A DNA stretch of 64,000 nucleotides from Chersky-840 sp963838775 (GTDB lineage: Bacteria; Actinomycetota; Acidimicrobiia; Acidimicrobiales; UBA8190): the NCBI GenBank assembly GCA_963838775.1, contig CAWISP010000032.1, forward strand, positions 1 through 64,000, read 5' to 3'. This document shows, piece by piece, positions 31,369 through 41,454 of this stretch (position 1 is the first letter of the stretch; the number at the start of each line of letters is the position of its first letter). The translations under genes and the position numbers were made by a program. The notes beneath the pieces are model-generated. The model was given only the letters and a program-made list of their open reading frames with translations, made no database searches and was not told the origin of the DNA.

Positions 31369-32748
31369 ATGACGCGACGAATCGACATCGAACTGACCAG
31401 CAGCCGCGACGACGGCACGTGGACGTGGCGCGCCCCCGGGGCCCGGCAGCCCCGGGGCTCCCTCGAGGGCACGCTCCTGCCCACCGGCGCCAAGGTCGGT
31501 GACGTCCTACGGGCCGACGCCGAATTCGACCTCGAGGGCATCGTCGTCACCTCGGTGCTGGCCCCGAAGGAAGCCCCACCCACCGAGAAGGTGGCACGGA
31601 TCGAGATCGTGGGGTCGGGCCGCGACAACGCGCCGGGAGGCGTGTCGGTCATCCTCGCCCCCGGAGGGCGCCGCCGCGACGAGGACGCCCGGGGCGATCG
31701 CCCCCGGCGGGCCACGGCGGGCCGGGGTGCTGCCCCTCGACGCAACGGCGCCCCGGACTCCCCCGGCGAAGAGCGCGGGGCACGACCGCCCCGACCCGGG
31801 CGCGACGGCCGCCCGGCGCGCGACGGCCGCCCGGCGCGCGACAGCCGGGCAACCCGACCCGATCGTGAAGCGGGCGGGATGCGCTCCGAGCGCGGTGCGC
31901 CCGGAGAGCGGACCGAACGAAGTGGTCGCGACGGCGCGGCACCGCGCCCGGCGCGTGCCGAACGATCCGATCGACCCCGGCGCCTCCAGGCCGTGTCCAC
32001 GCATCGCAACGCCGCGCTCGCCGAACTGCGTCCCGAACAGCTCCCCGTGGCCGAGCAGCTCTTGCGGGGGGGCATCCCCGCGGTGCGCAACGCCATCGAA
32101 GAGCAAAACGCACGAGCGCGGGCCGAAGGACGCTCCGAGGTGTCACCCGACCCGTTGCTCACCCTGGCCGAGGAGCTCCTGCCCCGGATGAACCTGGCGG
32201 GATGGAAGGACCGCGCCGTAGCGGCGCGCAACGCCGGGAAGGACGCTCCGCTGCGCGAGGTCCGCTCCGTCGTGGCCTCGGCCTCGACCGTCAGCCTCGA
32301 TGACGAAGGTCGCGAGATGGTCACGACACTGCGTGACGCGTTGCAGGCGCGCGTGACGGCACTGCGCGACGGCTGGCTGGCGCGCATCGTCTCCGCCCTC
32401 GAAGATGGCCGTGTCGCCGACGCCCTTCGGGTCTCGGCGCGGCCACCCGAGCCCGCCGCCCGGGTCCCCGCCGACCTAGCCGTGCGACTCGCCGAGGCGG
32501 CGAGCGCCGCCATGTCGTCGCAGCTGGCCGAGGACGAGTGGAAGGCGCTGCTCGACGCGGTGGTGGACTCGCCGGTGCGCAGAACGGTCAAGCCGGCGGG
32601 ACTGCCCGATCCTGCCGGCGTCGAGCTGCGCGCGTCGGTGCGGCGCGCCGCGGGACAGGTCCCCGAGCTGGCCCGGCTCCTTGGCCTGCCCATTCCCCCG
32701 CCACCCGGGCCCCGCCGGCCCACTCCGTCCGGGGCACGAGGCGCCTGA
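31369..32748 (+). CDS. Basic protein with long Arg/Gly/Asp-rich disordered region, function unknown
   Basis: A 459-residue protein that I do not recognise. Residues 1-95 look like a compact beta domain (MTRRIDIELTSSRDDGTW, LLPTGAKVGDVLRADAEFD), perhaps OB- or TRAM-like. Residues about 95-205 are low-complexity Arg/Gly/Pro/Asp, including two GRPARD repeats. Residues about 210-450 are helical (LRPEQLPVAEQLLRGGIPAV, LLTLAEELLPRMNLAGWKD, PGLPIPPPPGPRR-like end). The composition suggests nucleic-acid or ribosome binding, by inference. It is divergent from the HtrA gene and stands alone; about 200 bases upstream are non-coding. Confidence 0.75.
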   Translation: MTRRIDIELTSSRDDGTWTWRAPGARQPRGSLEGTLLPTGAKVGDVLRADAEFDLEGIVVTSVLAPKEAPPTEKVARIEIVGSGRDNAPGGVSVILAPGGRRRDEDARGDRPRRATAGRGAAPRRNGAPDSPGEERGARPPRPGRDGRPARDGRPARDSRATRPDREAGGMRSERGAPGERTERSGRDGAAPRPARAERSDRPRRLQAVSTHRNAALAELRPEQLPVAEQLLRGGIPAVRNAIEEQNARARAEGRSEVSPDPLLTLAEELLPRMNLAGWKDRAVAARNAGKDAPLREVRSVVASASTVSLDDEGREMVTTLRDALQARVTALRDGWLARIVSALEDGRVADALRVSARPPEPAARVPADLAVRLAEAASAAMSSQLAEDEWKALLDAVVDSPVRRTVKPAGLPDPAGVELRASVRRAAGQVPELARLLGLPIPPPPGPRRPTPSGARGA

Positions 32749-32792
32749 CCCTACGGGCGTCGCACCTCCCCGACGGCCACGGCCCGACCCGG

Positions 32793-33218
32793 TCAGGCGA
32801 GCACTCCGTGGATACGGAGGAAGCCCTCCAGGCCGTCGACCAACGACCGGGCGCCCACCTCACCGAGCGGGACCCAGGCCGCGGCGGCGGCGTCGCTGCC
32901 CGGCACGGGCTCTCCGCAGCCGTCGGGCACCACCACGGTGAAGTCGAGGATGACGAAGTGATAGCCGGGGCCCATGCGCTCGGCCCAGCCCAGCAAGGGC
33001 CCGCAGCGCACCTCGAGCCCGGTCTCCTCGAGCAGCTCGCGCTCGACGGCACCGGCCACGGTCTCACCGGGCTCGACATGGCCGCCCGGCACGCTCCACT
33101 TCCCCGCCTGAGGGTCGGTGGCCCGTTGGACGAGGAGCAGCGCGCCGGCCCGCACTGCCACCGCACCCACCGCCACCACCGGCCTCGCCGCCGACGCTGC
33201 CCCGGGTGCGCTCCTCAC
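32793..33218 (-). CDS. NUDIX hydrolase
   Basis: A 141-residue pyrophosphohydrolase acting on a nucleoside diphosphate linked to another moiety. The NUDIX box is complete: GGHVEPGETVAGAVERELLE followed by ETGLE, starting near residue 46. The GTG start overlaps the stop of the upstream acetyltransferase gene in GTGA, so translation is coupled. The substrate is not predictable. Confidence 0.9.
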   Translation of the reverse strand: MRSAPGAASAARPVVAVGAVAVRAGALLLVQRATDPQAGKWSVPGGHVEPGETVAGAVERELLEETGLEVRCGPLLGWAERMGPGYHFVILDFTVVVPDGCGEPVPGSDAAAAAWVPLGEVGARSLVDGLEGFLRIHGVLA

Positions 33219-33691
33219 TCCAGTGTTCGGTGCATGGTGATGAGACGCGCCTTGAACCCCGACGCCTCGAGGAGGTTCTTCGTGGCCCGGTCACCGGGCA
33301 GCGCGCTGATGTCGACGCCGCGACAGCCCGACGAACCGAACCACGTCACCAACGTGTCGAGCAGCGCCGCGCCGACACCCACGCCCCGGGCGGCGGGCTC
33401 GACATAACAGACGTCGATGATCCCCAACCTCGTCTCACCCACTTCGTCGAGGCGCCCGATCGCCATCCCCACCACCGAATCGTCGACGGTTCCGAGCAGG
33501 ATCCGGCGCCGGGGATCCGACAGCAGGCGGTCGAGGCCGCCGGGACGCAGGAGGGCCTTGGCGATCAGACCGGTCTCCCGGCGCACGAACAGGGACCCGC
33601 CCCGGGCCCGTTGGATCTCTTCGAGCGCGGCGCGACACAGTGCGCCGCAGCGGTCGGCGTCCTCGCGTCGTGCCGGACGGGTGCCCTCCAC
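33215..33691 (-). CDS. GNAT-family N-acetyltransferase
   Basis: A 158-residue acetyl-CoA-dependent N-acetyltransferase. The acetyl-CoA motif is visible in VCYVEPAARGVGVGAALLDT, followed by GCRGVDISALPGDRATKNLL and ASGFKARLITMHRTL. The first in-frame start consistent with the family is the GTG at 33691; the longer open frame upstream overlaps another gene and is not protein-like. It lies between the 222-residue protein and the NUDIX gene on the minus strand. The acceptor is unknown. Confidence 0.82.
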   Translation of the reverse strand: MEGTRPARREDADRCGALCRAALEEIQRARGGSLFVRRETGLIAKALLRPGGLDRLLSDPRRRILLGTVDDSVVGMAIGRLDEVGETRLGIIDVCYVEPAARGVGVGAALLDTLVTWFGSSGCRGVDISALPGDRATKNLLEASGFKARLITMHRTLE

Positions 33692-33717
33692 GAGACCGAC
33701 GGGACCCCGCTGGTCGA

Positions 33718-34386
33718 CTAGGACGGCACGCTGTCTCCGCCGGTGAGCAGCTGCTCGACCCGGTGGAGAATGGTGCGGCGCTGGCGGTGCGAGGCCTCGT
33801 AGGCGCGCACCTCCTCGAGCTCGGGCGGCGACAATCCCTCGAGGCGCTGCACCACCTGCGACGCGGAGAGGCTGTCGTAGCCGGGAATGGCGAGCGAGGA
33901 CGGCGACTCGGTGCCGTTGGGTCCCCCGCTCCCGAGCCACACCGACGGCCGCCACGGCGTCGACGCGGGCTCACGCCCCGTGGGGATGGACGACCCGGCC
34001 CGCCGATCGACACCGGGGGCCTCGACGTGGCGCGTCTCAGGTTGGGAGGCCTCGGCTCCCGGGCGATCGTCGGCCGCGCCGTGGAGGTCGTCGGAGTCGA
34101 CATCATCGTGGCCATCGGCGTCGGACCGCTCGCCGGCAGCGACGCCGCGAACACGACCACCGTCAGCCTGCGCGGCAAGGTGCCCGAGCGATTGCTCGAG
34201 TTGGCGACGGCCCATCTGAATCGCGAACTGCCCGACGAGCCGGGCGGTGTGTACCTGCCCTTCGACGCGGTGCCGGCCTTTTTCGACGAGCTTGGGGAAT
34301 TCCTCGACGAGGGTGACCGCCAGACCGGTAGGCCCGAACACCACGAGCTCGAGCAACCGGTCTCCGGGCGACTTGTCGTCGGTCAT
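33718..34386 (-). CDS. Conserved actinobacterial protein of unknown function
   Basis: A 222-residue protein. The N-terminal part (MTDDKSPGDRLLELVVFGPT, LVEEFPKLVEKGRHRVE) is helical. A Gly/Asp/Ala/Pro-rich linker covers about residues 90-165. The C-terminus carries IPGYDSLSASQVVQRLEGL and the following ELEEVRAYEASHRQRR, a block I recognise from many actinobacterial proteins without assigned function. The ATG at 34386 is preceded by AGGAGGGTGCGAG, so I prefer it over the GTG 24 bases upstream. It lies upstream of the GNAT and NUDIX genes and probably cotranscribes with them. Confidence 0.78.
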   Translation of the reverse strand: MTDDKSPGDRLLELVVFGPTGLAVTLVEEFPKLVEKGRHRVEGQVHTARLVGQFAIQMGRRQLEQSLGHLAAQADGGRVRGVAAGERSDADGHDDVDSDDLHGAADDRPGAEASQPETRHVEAPGVDRRAGSSIPTGREPASTPWRPSVWLGSGGPNGTESPSSLAIPGYDSLSASQVVQRLEGLSPPELEEVRAYEASHRQRRTILHRVEQLLTGGDSVPS

Positions 34387-34426
34387 CTCGCACCCTCCTG
34401 TTCGTGGCACCGTGTCACCACCGCGG

Positions 34427-34909
34427 TCACACGCAGTCCCGGCACAGCCCCTTTTCGGGATCGGCGAGCTGGCTGGAGTGTTTGACGAGGAAGCAGGACC
34501 TGCACACGAATTCGTCGGGCTGCTTGGGCAGGACCCGCTCCGAGCCCTCGGAGCGGTCGTCGGGCTCGACCACCTCCTCGTCCTCGGCCTCCTCCTCCTC
34601 GACGACCAGGCGCTCCTTCAGGATCTCGTCCAGGCTGGCCTCGACGTCCTCGTCGTCGACCTCTTCTTCTTCTTCTTCGCCCTCCTCGGCGGTGGTGACG
34701 GTGGCCACGGGGACCACGACCACGTCGGGCTCGCCCTCCTCGACGACGTCGATATCGGCGACGACGTCGTCGTCGTCATCGTCGACCAGGGCGACGTCGA
34801 GGTCCTCTTCGTCGAGGACCTCTTCGAGCATTTCTTCGTCAGCGAGGTCCTCGAGGTCCTCGGTGTCGAGCTCCTCGGGTTCTGCCACATCATCCAGGTC
34901 GTCGGCCAC
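34427..34909 (-). CDS. Very acidic DUF4193-like zinc-knuckle protein
   Basis: A 160-residue protein with long Asp/Glu runs (DDDDDD near 43; EEGEEEEEEVDDED near 75) ending in a zinc-knuckle, CRSCFLVKHSSQ and GLCRDCV. This layout matches the DUF4193 family found across actinobacteria, usually about 100 residues, so the acidic part is expanded here. Function unknown; an RNA-polymerase or nucleic-acid associated role is only a guess. The GTG at 34909 follows AAAGGG. It is separated by 40 bases from the next minus-strand gene. Confidence 0.8.
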   Translation of the reverse strand: MADDLDDVAEPEELDTEDLEDLADEEMLEEVLDEEDLDVALVDDDDDDVVADIDVVEEGEPDVVVVPVATVTTAEEGEEEEEEVDDEDVEASLDEILKERLVVEEEEAEDEEVVEPDDRSEGSERVLPKQPDEFVCRSCFLVKHSSQLADPEKGLCRDCV

Positions 34910-35351
34910 TTCTGCCCTTTAGGTCCCTTTAGGTCGTCGGACGCCGCGGGAGCATATCGGCTCCGATCCGGGAGTCAGATCACCGCGACAGGGCCGTCGG
35001 GAGATCTCGGTGTGACGCGTGCGCCGGGGGCGGCAGGGCCCGGGAACCTTTGGTGCCATCTCCACCAGACCGGCGGCACCCGCCGGGGTCATGGTGAGGA
35101 CGTTCTCTACTCGGTTCCCCGGGCCACCCTCCGCCTCTCACAGTAATCCCCCCCTCGCCACCCGCTCAGCCGGAAGACCGGAGGAGCAGCTGTAGGGGCG
35201 TCTGGGACTGGGGCGCACAATAGGCTCCGCGCGATGGAGGACTCAAGCGACTCTTGATGGAGCCGACCAGGACCTTTGCGCGTCCCCCCTGGTCAAGACG
35301 ACGGCGGCTTTTCTCCCCGGAATGCGACCTGCGCCCCGGGGCCCGACGGTG
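34910..35351. other. Intergenic region upstream of the acidic protein
   Basis: About 440 bases between the ThyX-like gene's end and the acidic protein's start. It should hold the promoter of the latter. Direct repeats of CCTTTAGGTC at 34916-34935 are the only local structure I see. No tRNA, ncRNA or supported gene was found. Confidence 0.4.
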
Positions 35352-36974
<1,623 letters not shown>

Positions 36975-37024
36975 GGCCCCGGCAACACTACGACCGGCGC
37001 GACGCCGGGGTGGCGGACCCCCGG

Positions 37025-39178
37025 TTACCTGCCCCGAGACCCGCGGCGCCCCTGTTCGAGGGGCATCGCCCCTGTCTCGGACCGGAGCACTCCGGCCCCC
37101 GGGGGCGCCTCGTCGGCGGCCGCCGCGGCCGCGAGCTCGTCGAGGGCAAGGGCCGGGCCGGCCGACGCCGCCACCACACCGCGCTGCAGCAAGTCGGCGG
37201 CGTGACGGGCCGCGCCGGCCGTGTCGGGGACGCCCACCACGGCCAACTGGCGCAGCAGGTCGATCAGCTGCTTCACGTTGCGCACGAAATCGCCGGGCGC
37301 GAGCTCGGCTCGCTCCAGGACACGGTCGAGGCGCTGGCCGCGTGCCCACCGCAAGGCGACATCGGCGAACCCGTCGTCGGGGGCCCGGGTGCGCGGCAGG
37401 CGCGACGCCTGTTCCTCGGCGCGCAGGCTCTCGGCGACCCCGGCGATCGCCTCCAGTCTCGGGCGCAGCGCCTTGGGGGGCGATGCCAGCACCGGAGCCC
37501 GACCGGGACGCGTCTCGAAGGTGCACGACGACACCACCGCGGCCAGTTCGGGCGGGTCGAGCCCGTCGAAGAGCCCCTCGGCGAGCGCCTCGGCGACAAG
37601 GAGATCGGACTCGTGGTAGATCCCCGCCAGCATCACGCCGCGAGGGCTGAGCCGCCAGGCGGCCATGTCCACGTATCCGAAGTGCTCGAGCAGCGCCAGG
37701 GCGCGGTCGAGTCGGCGCGCCAGGGCGTGGTGATGAGCGCGGTCGAGGAACTGGGCGAACGAGCGGTCCAAGATGTAGTGAGCCTGATCCACGTGGTACC
37801 GGCGCACGAGGTTGACAGCCAGGTTGTAGCTGGCCCGGAACGACGACCGCAGATCGGGGGGTGGTGACGTGGCCAGCGCCGCCAGCGCCGTCATCGACAC
37901 CTGCGGAGACCACACCACGACGGCGTGGCCGACCGAGTCGAGACCGCGCCGGCCGGCTCGTCCCGTCAACTGCGCGTACTCCCCCGACGACAACCCGCTG
38001 CGCCCGTGCTCGCGGATCTTGGTGAGCCGCTCGATCACCACCGTGCGGGCCGGCATGTTGATGCCGAGCGACAGCGTCTCGGTGGCGAACACGACGCCTA
38101 ACAGGTTCGAGGAGAAACAGTCCTCCACCGCCTCCCGAAAGGCCGGGATCAGTCCGGCGTGGTGCGATCCCAGCCCCGCTTCGAGGCCCGCGGCCCACGG
38201 CCCGTATCCCAGGACGCGCAACTCCTCGTCGGGAAGCCCCTCAGTGTGCTCCTCGCATCGATGTCGGATCTCGGCTCTCTCCTCCGGACTCGTGAGGCGC
38301 ATCCCGTCCGACAAGCACTGGGCGACCGCCGCGTCGCACGCCGCTCTCGAGAAGATGAAGACGATGGCCGGCAACATGGTCAGGTCGTCGAGCGCTTCGA
38401 TGAGCTCGCTGCGGCGCGGGCCCACGAGACGCGAGTGGCGAAGGCCCCCCGGACGTCGCGCCAGACGGGTCACCCGTTGGTCGAGAGCGAGTGCCTTGGG
38501 ATGGATCTTGCGATGGTGCAGCAGCGGCACGAGCTCGACGCGACGGCTCCCCTTTTCCGCCACGGCCACGTGATTGCGCAGCTCGACGGGGCGGTGCTTC
38601 TCGATGATCACCTCGGTGGGCCCGCGCACGGTGGTGAGCCACTCGCCGAACTGCGCCGCGTTGGCCACCGTGGCCGACAGGCACACGAAGACCACCTCGG
38701 GAGCGCTCAGGATCAGCGCCTCCTCCCACACCGACCCGCGGTAGGGGTCCTGGAGGTAGTGCACCTCGTCCAGGACGACCAGCCCGAGACCGGCCAACTG
38801 CGGGGAGCGGGCGAAGAGCATGTTGCGCAACACCTCGGTCGTCATGACGACCACGGGGGCGCGACCGTTGTGCGACAGGTCGCCGGTGAGCAACCCCACG
38901 TCTTCGGGGCCATACACCTCGGCCAGCTCCGAGTACTTCTGATTGGACAGTGCCTTGAGTGGCGTCGTGTAGAAGGCGCGCTCACCGCGGGCCCGGGCCC
39001 GGGCCACGGCGTAATCGGCCACGACCGTCTTCCCCGAGCCCGTCGGTGCCGAGACGAGTACTGAACGTCCCGCGTCGAGGGCGTCGAAGGCCGCCTCCTG
39101 GAACGGGTCGAGCGGGAACCCCAGCCGCGCCCGCACCTGGGCGCGTACCGGGTCGCCGGCTCCGGGACCGGCCGTCAC
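37025..39178 (-). CDS. helY: Ski2/Mtr4-like DEAD/DEAH-box helicase
   Basis: A 717-residue superfamily 2 RNA helicase of the HelY group. Walker A is in SAPTGSGKTVVADYAVARA (about residue 40), Walker B is LVVLDEVHYLQD (DEVH), motif III is CLSATVANA, and motif VI is QLTGRAGRRGLD. The remaining C-terminal half is the Ski2-like helical region. The order pafA - lepB - tatA/B - tatC - helicase resembles the mycobacterial pafA-pafB-pafC-tatA-tatC-helY order. The GTG at 39178 lies 13 bases after the tatC stop. Confidence 0.92.
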   Translation of the reverse strand: MTAGPGAGDPVRAQVRARLGFPLDPFQEAAFDALDAGRSVLVSAPTGSGKTVVADYAVARARARGERAFYTTPLKALSNQKYSELAEVYGPEDVGLLTGDLSHNGRAPVVVMTTEVLRNMLFARSPQLAGLGLVVLDEVHYLQDPYRGSVWEEALILSAPEVVFVCLSATVANAAQFGEWLTTVRGPTEVIIEKHRPVELRNHVAVAEKGSRRVELVPLLHHRKIHPKALALDQRVTRLARRPGGLRHSRLVGPRRSELIEALDDLTMLPAIVFIFSRAACDAAVAQCLSDGMRLTSPEERAEIRHRCEEHTEGLPDEELRVLGYGPWAAGLEAGLGSHHAGLIPAFREAVEDCFSSNLLGVVFATETLSLGINMPARTVVIERLTKIREHGRSGLSSGEYAQLTGRAGRRGLDSVGHAVVVWSPQVSMTALAALATSPPPDLRSSFRASYNLAVNLVRRYHVDQAHYILDRSFAQFLDRAHHHALARRLDRALALLEHFGYVDMAAWRLSPRGVMLAGIYHESDLLVAEALAEGLFDGLDPPELAAVVSSCTFETRPGRAPVLASPPKALRPRLEAIAGVAESLRAEEQASRLPRTRAPDDGFADVALRWARGQRLDRVLERAELAPGDFVRNVKQLIDLLRQLAVVGVPDTAGAARHAADLLQRGVVAASAGPALALDELAAAAAADEAPPGAGVLRSETGAMPLEQGRRGSRGR

Positions 39179-39191
39179 CGACTGGGGTGGC

Positions 39192-39953
39192 TCAACGGCG
39201 CAGGAACTTGCCGAGCAGGATCGACACTTCGTAGAAGACGTACATCGGGATCGCCAGGGCCAGCATCGAGAACGGGTCTCCACTGGGTGTGATGACCGCG
39301 GCGAACACCACGATCGACACGATGGCCCAACGACGCCACGACGACAGCTTCCGGGGCGACAGCACACCCACGAGCTCCAGCGACACCAAGATGACGGGGA
39401 ACTCGAAGGTGAGCCCGAACACCAACATGAGCGCCAGGAGGAGGCCCAGATAACTGTTGGGGTTGTAGATCTGCTGCAGCGTGGGGCCGCCGATGTTCTG
39501 CAGGAACTGCAGGGCGTGGGGGAACGCCACGAACGCCAGGTACGCCCCGAAGGCGAAGAGCACGATGGAGGAGACCACGAACGGTATGGCGTAGCGCTTT
39601 TCGTTGCGGTGCAGACCGGGTGTGATGAAGCGCCACAGCTCCCACAGGATCACCGGTGACGCCAGGAACACGCCTCCGTAGGTGGCCAACTTGATGCGCA
39701 GGGATAGTCCGTCGAGGGGCGCGGTGACGTAGAGCTGACAGCGGTGGGCGCCGGCCACCCGGCAGTACGGCGCCTGCAGGAAATGCAGGATGTGGGGGTA
39801 GACGATGAACGCCACGGTGGAGCCCACCGCGAACGCGACCACGCAGATGACGACGCGGCGGCGCAGCTCCGCTAGGTGCTCCCCGAGCGTCATGGCTTCG
39901 GCCGAGGGTCGCGTCGACGCGCCTCGGAACGGCAGTCGGAGTCGGGTAGCCAT
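39192..39953 (-). CDS. tatC: Sec-independent protein translocase TatC
   Basis: The 253-residue core of the twin-arginine translocase, which recognises RR signal peptides and exports folded proteins. Family signatures are MTLGEHLAELRRRVVIC near residue 21, APLDGLSLRIKLA, LWELWRFITPGLHRNEKRYA and FGLTFEFPVILVSLELVGVL. Six membrane segments can be counted. The first 20 residues are a basic extension. It lies 21 bases after tatA/B on the same strand. Confidence 0.95.
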   Translation of the reverse strand: MATRLRLPFRGASTRPSAEAMTLGEHLAELRRRVVICVVAFAVGSTVAFIVYPHILHFLQAPYCRVAGAHRCQLYVTAPLDGLSLRIKLATYGGVFLASPVILWELWRFITPGLHRNEKRYAIPFVVSSIVLFAFGAYLAFVAFPHALQFLQNIGGPTLQQIYNPNSYLGLLLALMLVFGLTFEFPVILVSLELVGVLSPRKLSSWRRWAIVSIVVFAAVITPSGDPFSMLALAIPMYVFYEVSILLGKFLRR

Positions 39954-39974
39954 GGTGGGGCGTGGCGTTGCCGG

Positions 39975-40508
39975 TCAGTTCATGCTGGGGTCGTCGGGCA
40001 CGGCGGGAAAGACACCGGGCACCGGCATGCCGGCGCGCCCGGCCGCGAAGTCCGCGCCCACACCGTTTGCCGACCCCGCACCGATGCCCGACCCATTGGC
40101 CGGCCCCGACCCGTTGCCGGACACCGGTGGTCCTGGGGCCGGCGCGGGCTGGGAGGCCGCGCCCGCCGCCGCGGCGTCGACCGGTGGGGCCGGACCCGAG
40201 GTGTCGGTCCCGCCGTCGACGGCGGGATCCGTGGTCGTGCCCGGCTCGTCGGTCAGGGCCCGCTCATGCTCGTCGGCGAGGCGGTCGAGGAAGGCCAGGG
40301 GCGAGCGCACGGCTTGGGCCACCTCGTGGGTGGGGGGCAGGTTGGGGAACGTCCCCCGAACCTCGCTCTCGAGACGGGTCCGCCATTGCCGCAGGTCGTG
40401 CCAGGCCGCGCCGATCTGGCGCGCCACCTGAGGGAGCTTCTCGGGCCCCAGGACGATGAGCGCGATGACGAGGATGACCAGCAGTTTCGCCGGGCTGAGC
40501 GACAGCAT
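39975..40508 (-). CDS. TatA/TatB-family translocase subunit with long Gly/Ala tail
   Basis: A 177-residue Tat subunit: a short N-terminal membrane helix (AKLLVILVIALIVLGPEKLP), the conserved Gly-Pro-x-x-Leu hinge, an amphipathic helix to about residue 70, then a disordered tail rich in Gly, Pro and Ala (SGNGSGPANGSGIGAG). Length and an acidic/basic helix with RGTFPNLP fit TatB as well as TatA, so I give no single symbol. It is directly upstream of tatC. Confidence 0.88.
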   Translation of the reverse strand: MLSLSPAKLLVILVIALIVLGPEKLPQVARQIGAAWHDLRQWRTRLESEVRGTFPNLPPTHEVAQAVRSPLAFLDRLADEHERALTDEPGTTTDPAVDGGTDTSGPAPPVDAAAAGAASQPAPAPGPPVSGNGSGPANGSGIGAGSANGVGADFAAGRAGMPVPGVFPAVPDDPSMN

Positions 40509-40654
40509 CTGGCGCCAAGTCTACGACGCCGGGCCTCCCGGCAACGGCGGCGTGACCGCATGGTCGTCTGGGGGTGTGGTCGCGGTCCAACTCGGCGGCG
40601 CGCTCCGGCGCAGCCGAGCGACCGGTCAGGAGAACGAGCGATGGACGCGACGGA

Positions 40655-41404
40655 TCAATAGATGTGGAACGAGGTGAGCGGCCAGATCTTGACCACCACC
40701 CGCCCCACGATGAGGTTCTTGTGGATCGGGCCGAAGAACCGGCTGTCTTGGGAATCGGATCGGTTGTCACCCATCACGAAGTACTCCCCGGCGGGGATCT
40801 TCTGGGTGGTGATCCCGGTCGTCACGGTCCCTGGAACGAGCCAGGGCTCTTTGAGAGGCTTGCCGTTGATCACGACCTGACCCCCGGCCGACGAGATCGT
40901 CTCGCCGGGCAGGCCGATGACGCGTTTGACCAGGTCTTTGACGTTGGGCCCGGCGTCCTCACCGGGCGGCGTGGCGAAGACCACGATGTCGCCGCGGTGC
41001 ACGGCGTGGAGGTGGTAGCTCAGCTTGTCGACGAGGATCCGGTCGCCGACCATGAGCGTGGGCTCCATCGAGGCCGACGGGATGAAGAAGGTCTGGACGA
41101 CGAAGGACCGGATCCCCAGGGCCACGAGGACGGCCACGATGAGCACGACCGCCCACTCGATGATCCAGCGACTCCCCCGCCCGGGCCGGTACGCGATCGG
41201 GGGTCGGGCACCCGGGATCCCCTGAATGAAGGTCCCGTTGTCGCCCGGCGGTGGCACCGGCCGGTCGGGCGCGGACACCACCGGGGCCGAGGGGGTCGCA
41301 ACCGTCCAGGCGCTCACCGCCACCGGGGCGGGAGCCGGTCCGCGCAGCCAGAGGTCGTCGAGCGAGCTCGAGGGTGGCGCCGCCTCCGGCCGGTTCGGGG
41401 TCAC
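40655..41404 (-). CDS. lepB: Signal peptidase I
   Basis: A 249-residue membrane serine/lysine protease that removes signal peptides from exported proteins. One membrane segment at about residues 82-103 precedes the catalytic serine in FFIPSASMEPTLMVGDRI. The catalytic lysine is in DLVKRVIGLPGE, and the conserved GDNRSDSQDSRFFGP motif follows. A Pro/Ala-rich cytoplasmic N-terminus of about 75 residues is present. The gene lies between pafA and tatA/B, where mycobacteria have pafBC. Confidence 0.93.
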   Translation of the reverse strand: MTPNRPEAAPPSSSLDDLWLRGPAPAPVAVSAWTVATPSAPVVSAPDRPVPPPGDNGTFIQGIPGARPPIAYRPGRGSRWIIEWAVVLIVAVLVALGIRSFVVQTFFIPSASMEPTLMVGDRILVDKLSYHLHAVHRGDIVVFATPPGEDAGPNVKDLVKRVIGLPGETISSAGGQVVINGKPLKEPWLVPGTVTTGITTQKIPAGEYFVMGDNRSDSQDSRFFGPIHKNLIVGRVVVKIWPLTSFHIY

Positions 41405-41454
41405 GAAATTACGAGGCTAGTGGACCCGACTCCGTTATTTGCCTCCGGCGACGC

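Noticed and set aside
34404..34922. Serine-rich plus-strand frame opposite the acidic protein
   Set aside because: Poly-Ser is simply the antisense reading of the Asp/Glu codon runs in the real minus-strand gene.
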